This document shows, piece after piece, positions 11,279 through 23,663 of a stretch of 64,000 bases of DNA (position 1 is its first letter; every line of letters starts with the position of its first letter). The DNA lies in NCBI RefSeq assembly GCF_964355755.1, contig NC_092672.1, positions 5,146,001-5,210,000 of the forward strand, written 5' to 3'. Both the position numbers and the translations under genes were made by a program. The DNA comes from Antedon mediterranea (lineage: Eukaryota; Echinodermata; Crinoidea; Comatulida; Antedonidae). Below the pieces are notes generated by a model. It ran no database searches. It was not told where the DNA came from and was given only the letters and a program-made list of their open reading frames with translations.

Positions 11279-14200
11279 TCAGCATACACATGTTCCGTTA
11301 GAGGGCGCAGTCATGTACATATGCGCTGTTGACGGAAAAAACGTTGATTCAGTTAGACATGTGCTGCTTTCATCGGCTGCCCACGCTGGAAAGTTTCGCG
11401 AATCAAATATCAGGATACCGTAAGTATTCATCATTAAGTTGATAACAATGATTCCGATCACATTCATCATAGCACCAGCTTTGGCCTATTTTTAACATCA
11501 CAAAAAAGAAATAATTCAAATTTAAACATTTTAGAAATTCTTAAATAGACTCAGTCAATCTTTCAACTTATAAAATTACTCATAAATAACATATTTATTC
11601 AAATAAACACCTCAAATAATGTTCTATGGAGGGGGGGGGGGAGGAATTTATTCGATTGAAGCATTTATTCAACATGGGGTGTTTAATCAATATCAACATG
11701 GTATTTATTATTTGTATAATCTACCACCTTTCAAAGCCCCGGTATCAATTACTTATAACAATATGAAGTCAGCTGCTTTAACTTGCAATATTTATATAGA
11801 ACATCATTAGTGGCTCGAATTCTCTGGGATTCCTCGGATTGCTATAAAAGTACAGTCTTAACTTCCCACTTAAAGCCGGCTTTATCAGATAGACGGTCTT
11901 ACTAAAGCCACCCCTATTAGACCATTGCTATAAAACAGTCTTAGCAAGGTACATATGTGGCGTACACAACCTTTTCAGATTGGCAACCTTATCTTGATTA
12001 CAGATAAGATTTTCAGCTTTGTAAGTGGCTAGTGTAAAAATGTGTGTGCTTTAAGGCCTTAGTGTAAATACGAAAAAAAACTCACCATATCGGGGATTGT
12101 TAGTTGTCCATAAGAAAATGCGATAGCGTTAGGAGGCGTGGCTACTGGGAGCATAAACGCCAATGAACAAGCTAATATTGATGGTATGACAAAATACAAT
12201 GGGTTTTCACACAGTGCTTCAGCCTGATAAGAAAATACAAATTGTTTTATGGCCTGATAAGAGAGTGAAAAATACACATTACTTTAACGTCAACAAAAGA
12301 TTGTCACTTGCCGCTATCATTCATTTCCGATATTGTGTCAAAAATAGACATTTTTAATTTAGATGTGAATGCAGCAAAGACATGTATGATCAAAATCATT
12401 ATCCTGGGCCGTAGCCACCAGCACGGTGGTAAGGTTTCAACCTGACCACTTTTTCACAGAGGCCTTTGACAACCTAGTGGCTTGAACAGAGATTGTACAG
12501 TTTTCTTGTGAAAACTGTACCACTTTATTCCTTGCGACTACATTGTTATTTTACAAGGCTGTGTTGACATTATAATTGTTATAATATAACATAACTTTCA
12601 GCATTCATGCATTTTGCTGATGTTCATTATACTTATATAAAAAAGTACATTATGTGGTCCAATTTGATAAAATAAAAATGAAATTGTAATCTTCAACATA
12701 CATGCATGTCACTAGAGCACAGGTAGTGTACTAGTACTATCTTTGAATAGAGTGATCTGATCAGAAAAAATAAGTCTACATGTGATCTCCCTGATCATGT
12801 GATTTATACCTGTGTTAGTTATTATAGATTGTTTTGACTTAACATTAAATTTTGAATAAACAATTCCAGTGGAATATTAAAGATGTATTGTCTCCCAAAA
12901 AATGAATGTTAATAAAATCAAACTTTAAATAGGCCATTTTGCAGCTTTAATAAAGCTACTTTACTAAAAAGACAAAAGAAACTTTTTTTTTGCTTGAAAT
13001 TATACTTTTTCAGGTAAATATATTTTTCGATCCAGTTTTTGGTCAATGTAAATAACTATTATGTGACATTAAAATAGCAAATTCAACAACAAATTTGGGG
13101 ACAATATATTTTTAAGAACAATACTTGCTTTGGGAACCACATAACATCAACTACAAACTTTACTTACGAGTTCTGCCAAGATTGGTGCAAATATGGAAGC
13201 TGTTGATACATTACTGGTAAATTCAGTAAACATAGCAATCACCACGGTGATGATCAACAAAAGAGCCCAAGGTGGTATTCCATCTAGAGTTGCAAACTTT
13301 TCACCCATCCACGCACTCAAACCTGATTTCTAAATTTAAGAAAAATCAATGATACATAACAAACGATTAACTCTAAATTACAGAAAAACTTCAATATTTT
13401 TATATATTTATTTCAAAATATCTCAGTAGTATCTAAAAAGTACAAAATGTCAAAAAGTAATTTAATTATAATTAAAGGTGACTTTGATGAAATTTCAGCT
13501 AAACTGCAGCTTGGTGGTTAACGTGCTTGCCTTCCAATTCCGAGATCCAGGGTTCAATCCTGACCTCGTGCCAGGGTTGTAACTCTCACGACTCTTTCAT
13601 CTCAACTCTCTAATATATTAAATAGTTTATATATCCTGTAATTGCAGAGTTGCTTGCTGTTGGATGATTAAGAAATAAAATAAAACAGTATTCGCTCATA
13701 TACCTACCTCGCACCCATCAGCTAAGGCAAATCCACCTCCAAGTAGAAGTATAATATTCCAGGCCAACTTCTTTTGTGTGATCTTCCAATCAAGAAGAGC
13801 TTTCCTGGGACCAACTGGTGACTCATCTATAGTTAAAGTCACATACATGTTTACATCAAAAAATCAGTTGGGCTAATTACACATACAAACATAAGTTTGT
13901 TTACTGAATGTTAGAAAAGGGAATATCTCTCCAGGTATGCTACAATAATGGTTTAAGAATGTTGTTGCAAAGGCCTCGACATTGCAGTGCCAGCCTCATG
14001 TTTACGGAATGTAGAATTCCCTCTTTTTATGAATTGTTAAGAATATCAATATATGGCCTGATGTGTAGACTTAATGCAAGCAAAAATATTTTAATCTCAA
14101 CGATTATAAGCAATGTCTTAGTTAAGTCGAAGATGCTCTCCAGATGGAATGCCATCCTGAGATGAGTAGTAGTAATTTTGTTTATTTTATTTATTTCATT

Positions 14201-17200
14201 TATATGTAATTTACTTTCTATGGACCAGAGTTTCCGAAATAAAAGATTGAATGAATGAATGAATATGAGTTCTGTTTTTGTTTTCAAAGATTGAAAGAGG
14301 CCTAAAAAAAACCAAGAAATCTAAAATCCGGTTAAAGATGGTTTATAGATATTAATGGAGAAGTACAAACCATTATTTTTTCTACAGCAAAGAAAGTTTG
14401 GTACATCTGCTGGGAAAACATACAGAAGAAAACATACAAAGATTGCTGCAGTTGCATCAGTCACGTATCTAATTAAGAAAAAAAAATCATGTTTGTAAAT
14501 ATACAGTACAAAGACAGTAGAACAAAGTGTCACTTTTAACCCCTAGGGGTTGGCTGTAGTATATTGTAAAACCTCAAAAAGAAGCCCATGGGCTTCTTCT
14601 TTATTTTAAGACTCCTGGGTGGGCTTCTTTTCGATGTGAGTTTTATTTCGAGAAATTATAGTTTATCACTCCTGTTATTGGTAAATTTCTTTTGCTGTTG
14701 GTTGGGTTTGGAAATAAAAGAAAAAAAAATAAAAAGTGATAAATTCGTTCGTTTTGGGTTTACTTTTGCAAAACCAAAGAGGGGGCTTCTTTCTGAGATG
14801 GGCTTCTTTTCGGTTTTACGGTATACATACTTCCCCTAACAGCAATGTTTTTTTTTATATATATTTGGAAAATTGCCATTGCCTTAAGCAAATTCATTCA
14901 CTATCCTTTTTAAAAGTTGGTAATCCTGTTTACAAGACAAACATATTCAAGATGAGCTACATGAACAAAGTCTTATTACAAGTCTTTCGGAGTGGAGTTT
15001 GTAATTTGTCATTAGAAAAAATCCTGACATGACAGGACTTGAACCGACAACCCTTGAATTGGAAGCCAAGCATCACAACCACCAAGCCACAACTCCACTT
15101 ATTTATCCTTAACTTACTCAGGTTCAGGAAAAATGGCTGACCATCCACCAAATCCTGGTATGAAGGACGGTTCACGAAATATCCACATTAATACCAGCAA
15201 CAGAAAGTGACCAAACACTGCACCTTCAGCCCATCTGAATAATAAAATATTGATTTTAAAATTTATGGTTTAAAGCATAGTAAAAACAAAGGATATCAAG
15301 AAATGACCTGTCACATTAGAGAATGTAGGCCTATATACTGTATATATAATTATATATAAACTTGGCAAACACTGTAAATCCATATAATTATATTAGATGG
15401 GTACAGGAGTCTGTTAGTTAGAAGACTTTTTCCAGGCTTAAGACATTTTAAAGAATAAATAATATATTTTAAAGACAAGTTTTGGCCTAGCCAAACCCGA
15501 TTTACCGGCTGTTTTTAATGCTAAAATTGATCTGGCCAAATTTCGAAATACATATATATATATATGTTTAAAGTGTCATTTTAATTCAGTGTATAGTTAC
15601 AAAACATTAACCATGCATATACAGTGCTATTACCCATTACCTAATAGGTCCCAAATCATCGTACTGCTTTCTGAGCACGTCATTGGCCGATTTCTGGTCT
15701 TCTCCAGAATTACAATTACAGCGTAAGCACTCACAGCACTCTTTGCCACACCCTCTGAATAAGAAGACATATTTAAATAGAATTTAATTAATATAAGAAT
15801 GTACAGTATGGTATAAACATACTGTAGATGTCAAGTAAACCAGCACTGAAGTCAACTGATACTATGTATGACGGCCATGTGTCTTCAGAAGAAGATGAGG
15901 CTACAAGAATAGTAACACAGTTACAGTAGAACACTTATTCGGGAGACCAACCTAGGTGTCCCATTAATAAGGGTGTCCAATGAATAGGGTTTGGTCATAG
16001 TTTTAAAACATATATTTCCCCTTGTTTGTTTCATGGGAAAGTGTATCTTAAAGGGGTGTCCCTTGAATTTTTTTTCAAAGGAAAAGCAGTTTAGCTACCA
16101 CTTTTATTAGTACATCTTGAAAAAAAATAAGATTTTTGTTATAACAAATAATATTCAAAATACAAAATAGCATACCTGAAGCCAATAAACAGGAATTGTA
16201 GCCATAGCCAGGCTAAGATTTCAAGTATAATCATCCCAGGTAAACAGTAGGCCAACCAGCTGGCAAAGGTCACCCCAGCAGCATTACCATACAAGCTGGA
16301 AGAATGAAATGATCAACATGGGAATTATTACACCTGTCATATTTAAATATATATTTGAACAATGTTAAGTGTCAAATTGGGATACTGATATCTGAGGTTG
16401 CACTAAATTTTAATATCAATATTAACTAAAATAAAAAAGTTAACAATTATCAATACTGAATGTTTGATAATAAGAATATTTGATAATAAATTGTGTGTGT
16501 CACTTTAAACAAACAAAACTTTATAGGGCAATTTTTAATTCTGCTTAGGTGTAGTATCTGATACTCATTTACACCTGGATAAAAAACAAAAACACGTATA
16601 GAAAATACTAAGATGTTGGTTTTTATTAGGTACCATGGGTACTAAGTAAAACCATGAGCAACTCGCTCCCAACATTTTTAAAGCTCTGTCTACACTATCA
16701 AACTAGTCTGACAAAAAAATGTAATGTGCCCAAATATAGTAGTATAATATAGTAATATGACATCATTGTGTCTATATATGGACACATTACATTCATCACA
16801 TAAAGTTGATAGTGTAGACAGAGCTTTGCTATGGTGCAACAAGCTTTCTTTGGGACTGACATATACATCTGTAGACAAAAATATAAATAACGTTGCTGAG
16901 GAGTAGAATGCAATTTTAAAATGCCAATCTTACAGTATAGTAAAGATACAGGAATGGTTTCATAGAAACTAGTTGGTGACAAGAACGCTAGTTGGTCATA
17001 CCCAGTACCGTTTTGATTTTACGATCATTCGTGAAACCACCTCACAAATTTTGAAAAATAGAAAGCCAAAGATAGAATATTAATATTCAATCATAAGAAC
17101 ACTATTTTAAACGATTTTTAGGCAAAAAAAACTTTTAAAATCCGGAAACTACCACTGAGCTACACCAAATGACTTGATGTTTGCAACTCTTACTCACTCG

Positions 17201-20200
17201 TCAATGACTGACTGTGCGACAAGATTAGGGCCTGTTCCCGTAAGAGTAGCAGTACCACCGATATTAGCCGCATAAGGTATACACAAAAGTAAGGCTTTAC
17301 TCAGTGCCTGATCTTCACTACATAAACTTTTAAAATCTATGATGACTGCAGCTGCTTCTTCTTCATCAGATTTTGGTTCTTTTTCATCTTCAATATTTAC
17401 TTCATCATTGTCATCTTTTTCAGTCAATCTGTTTTAAAAAAGAAACACAATTATTTAAATTTGTTAAAAATTCTACAATTTTCACTATACATTAATATGT
17501 ATTTTTGGTAAAGGTTAAATAATAACTGTACTATTAGCAATTTAGATTTTTGTATAATTTCTAGTTAAAAATAAAGCTAGCTAATGTTTGCTGGTTTTAT
17601 TATTTTTTATTTTGTGAATTAGTTACTTTTTTTTTATCTGCCAATATCTGTAAATTCAACTTTTTGTAGAATTTAATTAATTATTTTACCAAGAATTTTT
17701 TTCTACAGTCGTTGCTCATTTGCTAGTGAATAAAAAAGGTGTTGTTTCTCTTCATAATTGAATAACACTGTTAAGCTACAGTATGCAAAATAAAATGTAT
17801 TTGTTTCTACAACCATGCTGTTTCATACAAGGCTCTGGGGTAAGCTTTAAAGCTCTGTCATCAAACTTTATGTAACAAAGAAATCTGATGTGCCCATATA
17901 TGGATATGTCACTACCATATTTGGGCATATCACTACCATATTTGAGCATATCACACATTTTTTTCAGACTAGTTTGATAGTGTAGACAAAGCTTTAGGCA
18001 TCTTTATGCCATAGCTTTTCCTGCAAGATCCGGTAGGAATAAGAATGACTGAATTCCTACCGGACATCAACACTGGAAGTAACGACTTCTTCAACATCCT
18101 CAGATGTGTCTTCTGTCTGTGTGCCGTTTCCTTTCATCTCGTTTTCTTCACACACCTTATATCCACCATTAGCATATGAATTATTTCTTGCCTAAATTAA
18201 ACAAATTATTAATTTAAACTATACGGTAAAATACATTTGCTAACAACCAACCACCAAGCAATACAATTGTTTAAGATTCAAGTTTTGAAAGAAATCTAAA
18301 TTTATGACTAGTCCTACTGTCCATATTGCTTCAATTAAATTGATTTAATACTGCCATCAATAAAATAAAAATACAACAACAGCTATTTTATTATCAATTT
18401 ATTTCTTAACTTTTTGATTTATTCTTCTGGTGAAGACTCCAGTACTTCTCCAAGAGGGCTTAGTACCAACCGTATGTCCCATCCAATGAGAGTTAAGGAT
18501 TAACTAAGGATACAAGCAATATGTCACAGACAGGTCTCAAACCAATGCCTCTCACATGCTAGTCCGATATCCCTTACCAGGCCCATAGCCAAAATGCATC
18601 AGAGAGGATTTTTTTGACACCAATTATTTTGCAAGCGCAGTGAGCAAATGTCGGGTCGAGTCGGGTCCAGGGGCCGAAGGTGCCTGGAAGTTGGCTCTCA
18701 GAGCAATTTCGGTTGTTTTAATCAGCTTACACACAAAAGTCTGATGTGCCCAAATATAGTAATAACATGCTTAAATATGGTATGGTATGACATCATCCTT
18801 TTACCGCGCTGCAATGCAACAAAAATAAATGCAGTCAGCAAAACATATATGGCCGCTTAACATTTTTTTTTGTCACATAAAGTTTGATATAGTATAGACT
18901 GAGCTTAAGGCCTACAAAAGATCAAACCCTACCTCAGCTCTTTGCTTTAACACTTCACCAAGCACAGCCTGAGCTATTGGCACCATCATGGCAGTAGTAG
19001 CCGTATTACTGATCCACATTGAAAGAAAACCAGTACAGATCATGAAACCAAGCATCAACCTAACATGTACAGAATTAAATCATTTATTCCTGCTACTACC
19101 AGACTACAATATGTCAGTAAATTACTTATTTGTTCGAGTATTGTTCTGTCTTTACAACATTCATAACAATAGATTTGCTTGTAGAGAGGAGCATGTGTGC
19201 AGACACAGTGGTTCTGGGTGGAGAGCTTGCCATGTTGAAGGAAAGTTTCACTGGTTATACTATGCGTCTGATAAGACCACTAATATAGAGTATAAGCTAA
19301 GTTGTTTTGTGTTTTAGAAAATTAGAACGTCTCCTTTGAGACACCCAATTCAAGGGAGAACCCCAATTAAGAAGGGGGGGAGGGGGGGGGATAGACATTC
19401 CTGTGAGACAGAAATGTGGCAATATTAAGGGGGAATGTTAGGTCCTTTGGTGTTCATAGAGGTTATACTGTAATAAGCACTGAGTACCATTATACTTTAC
19501 CAAGGCAATCTAACAACAGGAGACTGAGCTCGTCTTGCCAAGGAACATGTTCTTATGTCTGGCTGCGACAAATACCAACGGTATTGTACAGTTTCTGTTA
19601 AGGGACATGGAACTGATTGTGTCGCAGCCACAGATAAACACTTTGATCTCCAGAGCTCAGCATCCTGTTATTAGATTGCCTTGACCGTACTTACCATCTT
19701 GGTTCTGACCCAACAAATAGTAAGATCCTTAGAGCAATACGTCGATGCAGATTCCAGGTTTCAATGGCTATAGCCATAATCAAACCACCCACAAATAGGA
19801 AATTGGTATCTTTGAGGTAATTACGGCAGACATCGTCAGATTCCTGCACCCCTAGCATCGGGAATAAGATGACTGGCAGCAAGGCAGTAACGGCAAGAGG
19901 CAGGGCTTCTGTCATCCAGTATCCAGCCATAACGATGACCACAAAGCCTCCTTTAGCTGGCTGTCAAGAATAAAGTTTTTAAACATTCAATTAACTACAG
20001 GACCTTTCTTGAGAGACAGATGACAGATTATTAACAAAGTAAATATGATCATTTTTAGTTTAAATCAGTGGCGTCGCTGGCTAAGCCCAGAGGACCAGAG
20101 CTTACATGGCCACCGAGCAGTGGTCAGAGAAAAAAAAAGGCATTAAAATATGTCGAAAAAGGCTGAAAACGGTTGAGGCTTCCAGCATTGGTTCCATAAA

Positions 20201-22776
20201 CCAGGGGTAGGCCTCTGCGTTACTCCACTGTATATGACTTGGCATACAGTAGTAGAATCCTAGTATTAGGGAACACTTTCGGGACCCAACAAACTCTTTA
20301 ATAGTATCCACTGAATATGGGTTGGCTGTAGAGTTAAAACATATATTTCCCCATGTTTGCTTCGCAGGGGTCCAAAAGGAGAGATTTTACTCTATTTGGA
20401 ATATACAGAGAAATTCACTCCCTTTAGTCCAACAGTGTTTTGATCAGTACAATATTTTGGAAGAATATATGAATGAAGAAAAACAATTGCAACAAATTTA
20501 TTGAGAAATAAAGATTTAATGGGTTGTTCAGTCATAAAGCACAAATTCACACATAAATTATGTGATAGTTAAATCCTAGATTTCTTCAACTTGTTTCAAT
20601 TTTGACAACCAATCTTGATGATTTTTATGATGTTCTAAAACAGAGTTCAAAACAAACAATAATTTTATATAGTATGCTATAAAATGTTTAACAGCTACAG
20701 CATTTGTTTGTACAAAATTAACCAAATAAGCATTAAGGTCAATTTACACAGACGAGCAATCTGTATCTATCCTGAGCGGAAACCGCCCGTCCACACTGCA
20801 TTTGTGTAAATGGTCATAAGGGATGATATAGATTCTATACTTCTATTACCATTACCACTTGTCTGTGTGAATGGGCCTTTACAGTACAATTAACTAATTA
20901 TTATAAGTAGTGCATTGTCAACATTTCAATTTACATAAATTGCAATTTATAAATAATTAAAATTTAAATAAACTGGTTCACAGCATAAGGTTATTTATTG
21001 CATTTATTCTTTATAGAATTATTTTTTATAGGGTCTCGATGTTTAAAACTAAACAAAGGCTTTTTTATTTAAATAAATATGTTTATCGCACAGCCTTAAT
21101 AAATAAAAATTGTTGTTAAATAAATATGATTAGGTCATATAATTGTTGAACTGTTAAACAAGAGATAACCTATCAAGGTTATCTTATATTATTTACCTAA
21201 AGTTTATGATTGCTATAGTGTATATAATATGACTATTTATAATATACAATAGGTACATTACAAGATAGGCCTATATTTCCCCCTGAAAAAGCTGTAATTA
21301 ATTGCAAAAAATAGTAAAATTGACTGAAAGTCAATGAGTTTTTGGATGAATTTACAGTAACCAATTATTTTGTCTTTTTATAAGTGAAAACATAAATGTT
21401 AATAATACTAATGCATAATTATTATCATCCTGTATTATTATCATGTATTATTATCATGTATTATTAGACATAGATCTAGCATGAAATATTCTTCTGGTTT
21501 GTAATCAAACATGGATGTATATACATTTTTTTTTTCTTATTTTACCATTGAAAAATTATACATTGCATGGCTGTGGAGAATTTTCTTCATTTTCTTTACT
21601 TGCTTACGTCTTTTTCATTTCGTTTATTTGACAAACAAACCATATTATAGAAATACACAGAGAGCAGCAGGGACTGCTAAATAAACAAGATTACTATAAC
21701 TTGATGACATATTGTATTCCTCCCCACCCCCTTTATAATAATAATAATAGTTCGTTCTTATATAGTGCTCTACAAGCAAGCTTCTCTAAGCGCTGAACAT
21801 TATTACCCCAGTCATTTTTTGGATCAAACACGTATGGAAACATACTCCCATAATGCAGCTAGTAATCAGCGCAAAGTTGTGTCTTGATCTAACCGGGTAC
21901 CCATTTATACACCTGGGTGGAGAGAGGCAAACGTAAATAAAGTATCTTGCTAAGGATACAAGCAATGCGGCGATAGTTGGATTCGAACCTCGGTCTCACG
22001 ATCAGTAGTCCAACGTCCAACACCCTGCGCCACACGCCCTTTTTATGCTTTTTTTTAATTTTCAGAGTGTATACATTTGTTTGCATAACTTTCAATTGAA
22101 CTTTGTACTATAATGATATTCTTTAAGTATGTTATTACTTTGACTATATCTTGTCTTCTTGCATTCACAAAAAATATATTTGAATTTCATTCATTTCAAA
22201 CTGAACTGTCTCATTGTGAACAAAACAACGCAAAAATGCTGGTATAATAACTTACAATGTAATCAATTATATTACAGTACCTTAGCATAAAGATAGATAC
22301 TGTACAATGTGTTAGATATTAGATAAAATGAATCAAAATTAACTACAATATTTTAAAGGGTAGTTCCATATATTAAAATATTGTTTATTATAAAATTTAA
22401 ACTTTTGCAGCAACATTGATAAATCCCTATTTTATTGTTTGACAGCGGAACAACCATAATGGAATAAAGCTCAATTGTTCACCGTTCTAAATTCTTGTCT
22501 ACACTATCAAACCTTATGTGACAAAGCAAATGCCCACATATGGACACAATGACGTCATCTCACTAGCATATTTGGGCATTTGATAGTGTAGACAGAGCTT
22601 AAGACAACTTTTTTTGTAAGTTTTTTTCCGAAATTGAACTAAATAAGAACAAACAAAGCCATACTTACCCCATTTTGGTAAACAATTGGTAATATTCCTG
22701 CTATCAATGGTAGGAATATTATAACTATTGTTTGTCTAAACGCCCAAATCTCCTTCAATATACTTTTTCCAGCCAT
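11279..22776 (-). CDS. SLC13 family sodium-coupled dicarboxylate/citrate/sulfate cotransporter
   Basis: A plasma-membrane protein that moves carboxylates or sulfate with Na+. Thirteen exons, in order: 22669-22776, 19695-19960, 18933-19059, 18061-18191, 17198-17428, 16176-16295, 15641-15754, 15118-15234, 14371-14468, 13708-13826, 13168-13329, 12086-12223, 11279-11485; all phases agree and give 645 aa (human members about 570-630). Family signatures: [44 protein letters not shown] (first SNT motif, 142-144), [29 protein letters not shown] (second motif, 516-518), [12 protein letters not shown] and the C-terminal NFPAWA. The SNT motifs bind Na+ and substrate in this family. An acidic loop ([11 protein letters not shown]) precedes GGTATLTG and a Cys-rich patch ([15 protein letters not shown]) follows. 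The chosen ATG has G at -3 and +4; an in-frame ATG-less opening extends upstream. Substrate among SLC13A2/3/5 types cannot be decided; the C-terminal tail is longer than usual. Confidence 0.95.
11629..11642. repeat. Short G homopolymer run
   Basis: A run of about a dozen G residues in an otherwise AT-rich intron of the SLC13 gene. Such runs are prone to length error in assembly. Confidence 0.8.
13493..13690 (+). repeat. tRNA-derived SINE, plus orientation
   Basis: The head contains GCTTGGTGGTTAACGTGCTTG (A-box like) and AGGGTTCAATCCTGAC (B box), in tRNA spacing, followed by an unrelated body and an A-rich end near AAGAAATAAAATAAAA. The same head occurs in opposite orientation at 14885-15105 and 29962-30182. 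It lies in an SLC13 intron. Confidence 0.75.
13908..14265 (+). mobile_element. LINE 3' fragment with reverse transcriptase C-terminus
   Basis: The plus-strand frame encodes [20 protein letters not shown] and [11 protein letters not shown], which resemble the YNNALR...LMCRL region at the end of non-LTR retrotransposon reverse transcriptases. It is followed by an AATAAAAG word and a GAAT-type tetranucleotide tail (about 14240-14262). This is a 5'-truncated insertion in an SLC13 intron and is not expected to be active. Confidence 0.75.
14560..14822. mobile_element. Inverted-repeat element, AAGAAGCCC ends
   Basis: The left end GTAAAACCTCAAAAAGAAGCCC is inverted at the right as GGGCTTCTTTTCGGTTTTACGG. 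Two further GGGCTTCTTT words lie inside. Open frames across it (14588-14839 and 14736-15032) look like by-products of the repeat. It is an intronic MITE in the SLC13 gene. Confidence 0.7.
14885..15105 (-). repeat. tRNA-derived SINE, minus orientation
   Basis: On the minus strand it starts near AAGTGGAGTTGTGGCTTGGTGG, has B-box-like GTCGGTTCAAGTCCTGTC, and continues into a body ending in CATTCACTATCC (plus-strand reading). The body is shared with 29962-30182. It ends about 13 bp from the donor side of SLC13 exon 15118-15234. Confidence 0.75.
15927..16090. mobile_element. Pogo-like MITE fragment
   Basis: ACAGTAGAACACTTATTCGGG opens a segment of GTGTCC-type repeats (GTGTCCCATTAATAAGG, GGTGTCCCTTGAA) like those at 50232-50396 and 63747-63931. 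The right end is not distinct. Intronic in the SLC13 gene. Confidence 0.5.
16681..16826. mobile_element. Family A MITE copy
   Basis: Ends AAGCTCTGTCTACACTATCA and, inverted, TTGATAGTGTAGACAGAGCTT; the interior has TGTGCCCAAATATAGTAG and TATGGACACATTACATT. About 146 bp, non-coding, in an SLC13 intron. Confidence 0.88.
17850..17995. mobile_element. Family A MITE copy with shortened left end
   Basis: The left end reads AGCTCTGTCATCAAAC, missing the TACACTA part of the consensus; the right end TTGATAGTGTAGACAAAGC is full. The interior repeats the TTTGGGCATATCACTACCATA word. SLC13 intron. Confidence 0.82.
18728..18907. mobile_element. Family A MITE copy, diverged
   Basis: Contains AAAGTCTGATGTGCCCAAATA, GACATCATCC and a right end close to AAGTTTGATATAGTATAGACTGAGC. 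The left terminal repeat is missing and there is an inserted GC-rich stretch. SLC13 intron, about 26 bp from exon 18933-19059. Confidence 0.65.
20068..20240. repeat. Dispersed repeat, AGTGGCGTCGCTGGCTAAGCCC type
   Basis: The opening AGTGGCGTCGCTGGCTAAGCCC and the words GGCATTAAAATATG and AAGGCTGAAAACG resemble, partly in inverse order, 44623-44785, and the CTGGCTAAACCCAGGGGCC block at 30600. It is a moderately diverged interspersed repeat of unknown class. Confidence 0.45.
20732..20882. mobile_element. Family C inverted-repeat MITE
   Basis: Left AAGGTCAATTTACACAGACGAGC and right CTGTGTGAATGGGCCTTTA are inverted copies; the interior has CTGTATCTATCCTGAGCGG. It is the shortest of the three copies seen. 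SLC13 first intron. Confidence 0.72.
21735..22045 (-). repeat. tRNA-derived SINE, near full length
   Basis: On the minus strand the head has GGGCGTGTGGCGCAGGGTG (A box) and GAGGTTCGAATCC (B box) in tRNA spacing. A conserved body follows with GGTACCCGGTTAGATCAAGAC, CTAGCTGCATTATGGGAGTATG and GCGCTTAGAGAAGC, and it ends in an ATT/ATA simple repeat (21737-21750). Headless copies lie at 24690-24840 and 61712-61850. Intron 1 of the SLC13 gene. Confidence 0.85.
22490..22600. mobile_element. Family A MITE copy, internally deleted
   Basis: Both ends are present (CTTGTCTACACTATCAAACC; TTGATAGTGTAGACAGAGCTTAAG) but it is only about 110 bp because part of the right arm is missing. It lies 69 bp downstream of the donor of SLC13 exon 1. 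Confidence 0.85.
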
Positions 22777-23415
22777 GACTAGTGTGGAACAGGCGTTTCT
22801 CCTGAACTGACTTCGTCCAGGGGCTGCATACTCCGTCACCACGGTGATGTCAGGTCCTTGAGTGCTTGATAAACATGAGTTGTAGTCCCTTTTCTGAAAC
22901 AGGCCCTGGTGGTCGTAATCTGATAACAGTTTTGATTCGCTGTTCATTGTTTTATGCAAACATTTCATTGGCTTTAAGAGTGATAAATCTTTCATACATA
23001 ATTTATCATCGTCAATCTGACCTTTCTACCCTTCAAATTTTGTTTGTTTTATCAGGTCGGTCTACAACTTCTCAACCTGTTGCACACATGAGTATGAAAC
23101 TTTACTACTGAAACCATTAATTATTTAAGTACAGTATACGATTGAGGGCAGTCACACCTTTCTACAGATTGTTATATTAACATTTACAAATTCAAATTAG
23201 TTTTTACAAGTTTAAAATTAGTATCAATTGACAAAACACAATTTTTTCTAAAGTTGATGCTTTTATTAGCCACACAATTTTTTGTTTAAATACAACTAAA
23301 ATTATTTTACCAATTACCAACCATGTGACATATTCAGAATAAACAGCGGCAGTCATGTTATCAACTTATTTATTTTGTCTATACTGTATTACCAAGAGGG
23401 TTAAGTTTAGTTAGT

Positions 23416-23525
23416 ACCCAAATATGGTAGTGATATGTCCAAATATGGTAATGATATGACATGTTCATGTATGGGCACATCACATTTTTTAGTCACATAA
23501 AGTTTGATAGTGTAGACAGAGCTTT
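23416..23525. mobile_element. Family A MITE copy, left end missing
   Basis: Interior words ACCCAAATATGGTAGTGATATG, GACATG and GGGCACATCACATTTTTTAG lead to an intact right end TTTGATAGTGTAGACAGAGCTTTAA. It lies between the SLC13 and SPAG5 genes. Confidence 0.82.
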
Positions 23526-23663
23526 AATCTGTATGAATAGCTCACCATATGTTATATAAGGTATCTACACAATTACTACATCAGTCGCTATTTCTGGATT
23601 ATGGTATAAAGGAACTAAACTAGAGAAAACTGGGCATAAAATATTTACAAATTACAAATGGAA

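Noticed and set aside
14588-15032. Two overlapping plus-strand frames of 83 and 98 codons
   Set aside because: They cover an inverted-repeat MITE and a SINE; low-complexity Leu/Phe/Lys composition.
22777-22995. Extending the SLC13 protein upstream to an earlier ATG
   Set aside because: The extension has no family similarity; the [10 protein letters not shown] start gives the normal N-terminus and has a better context.
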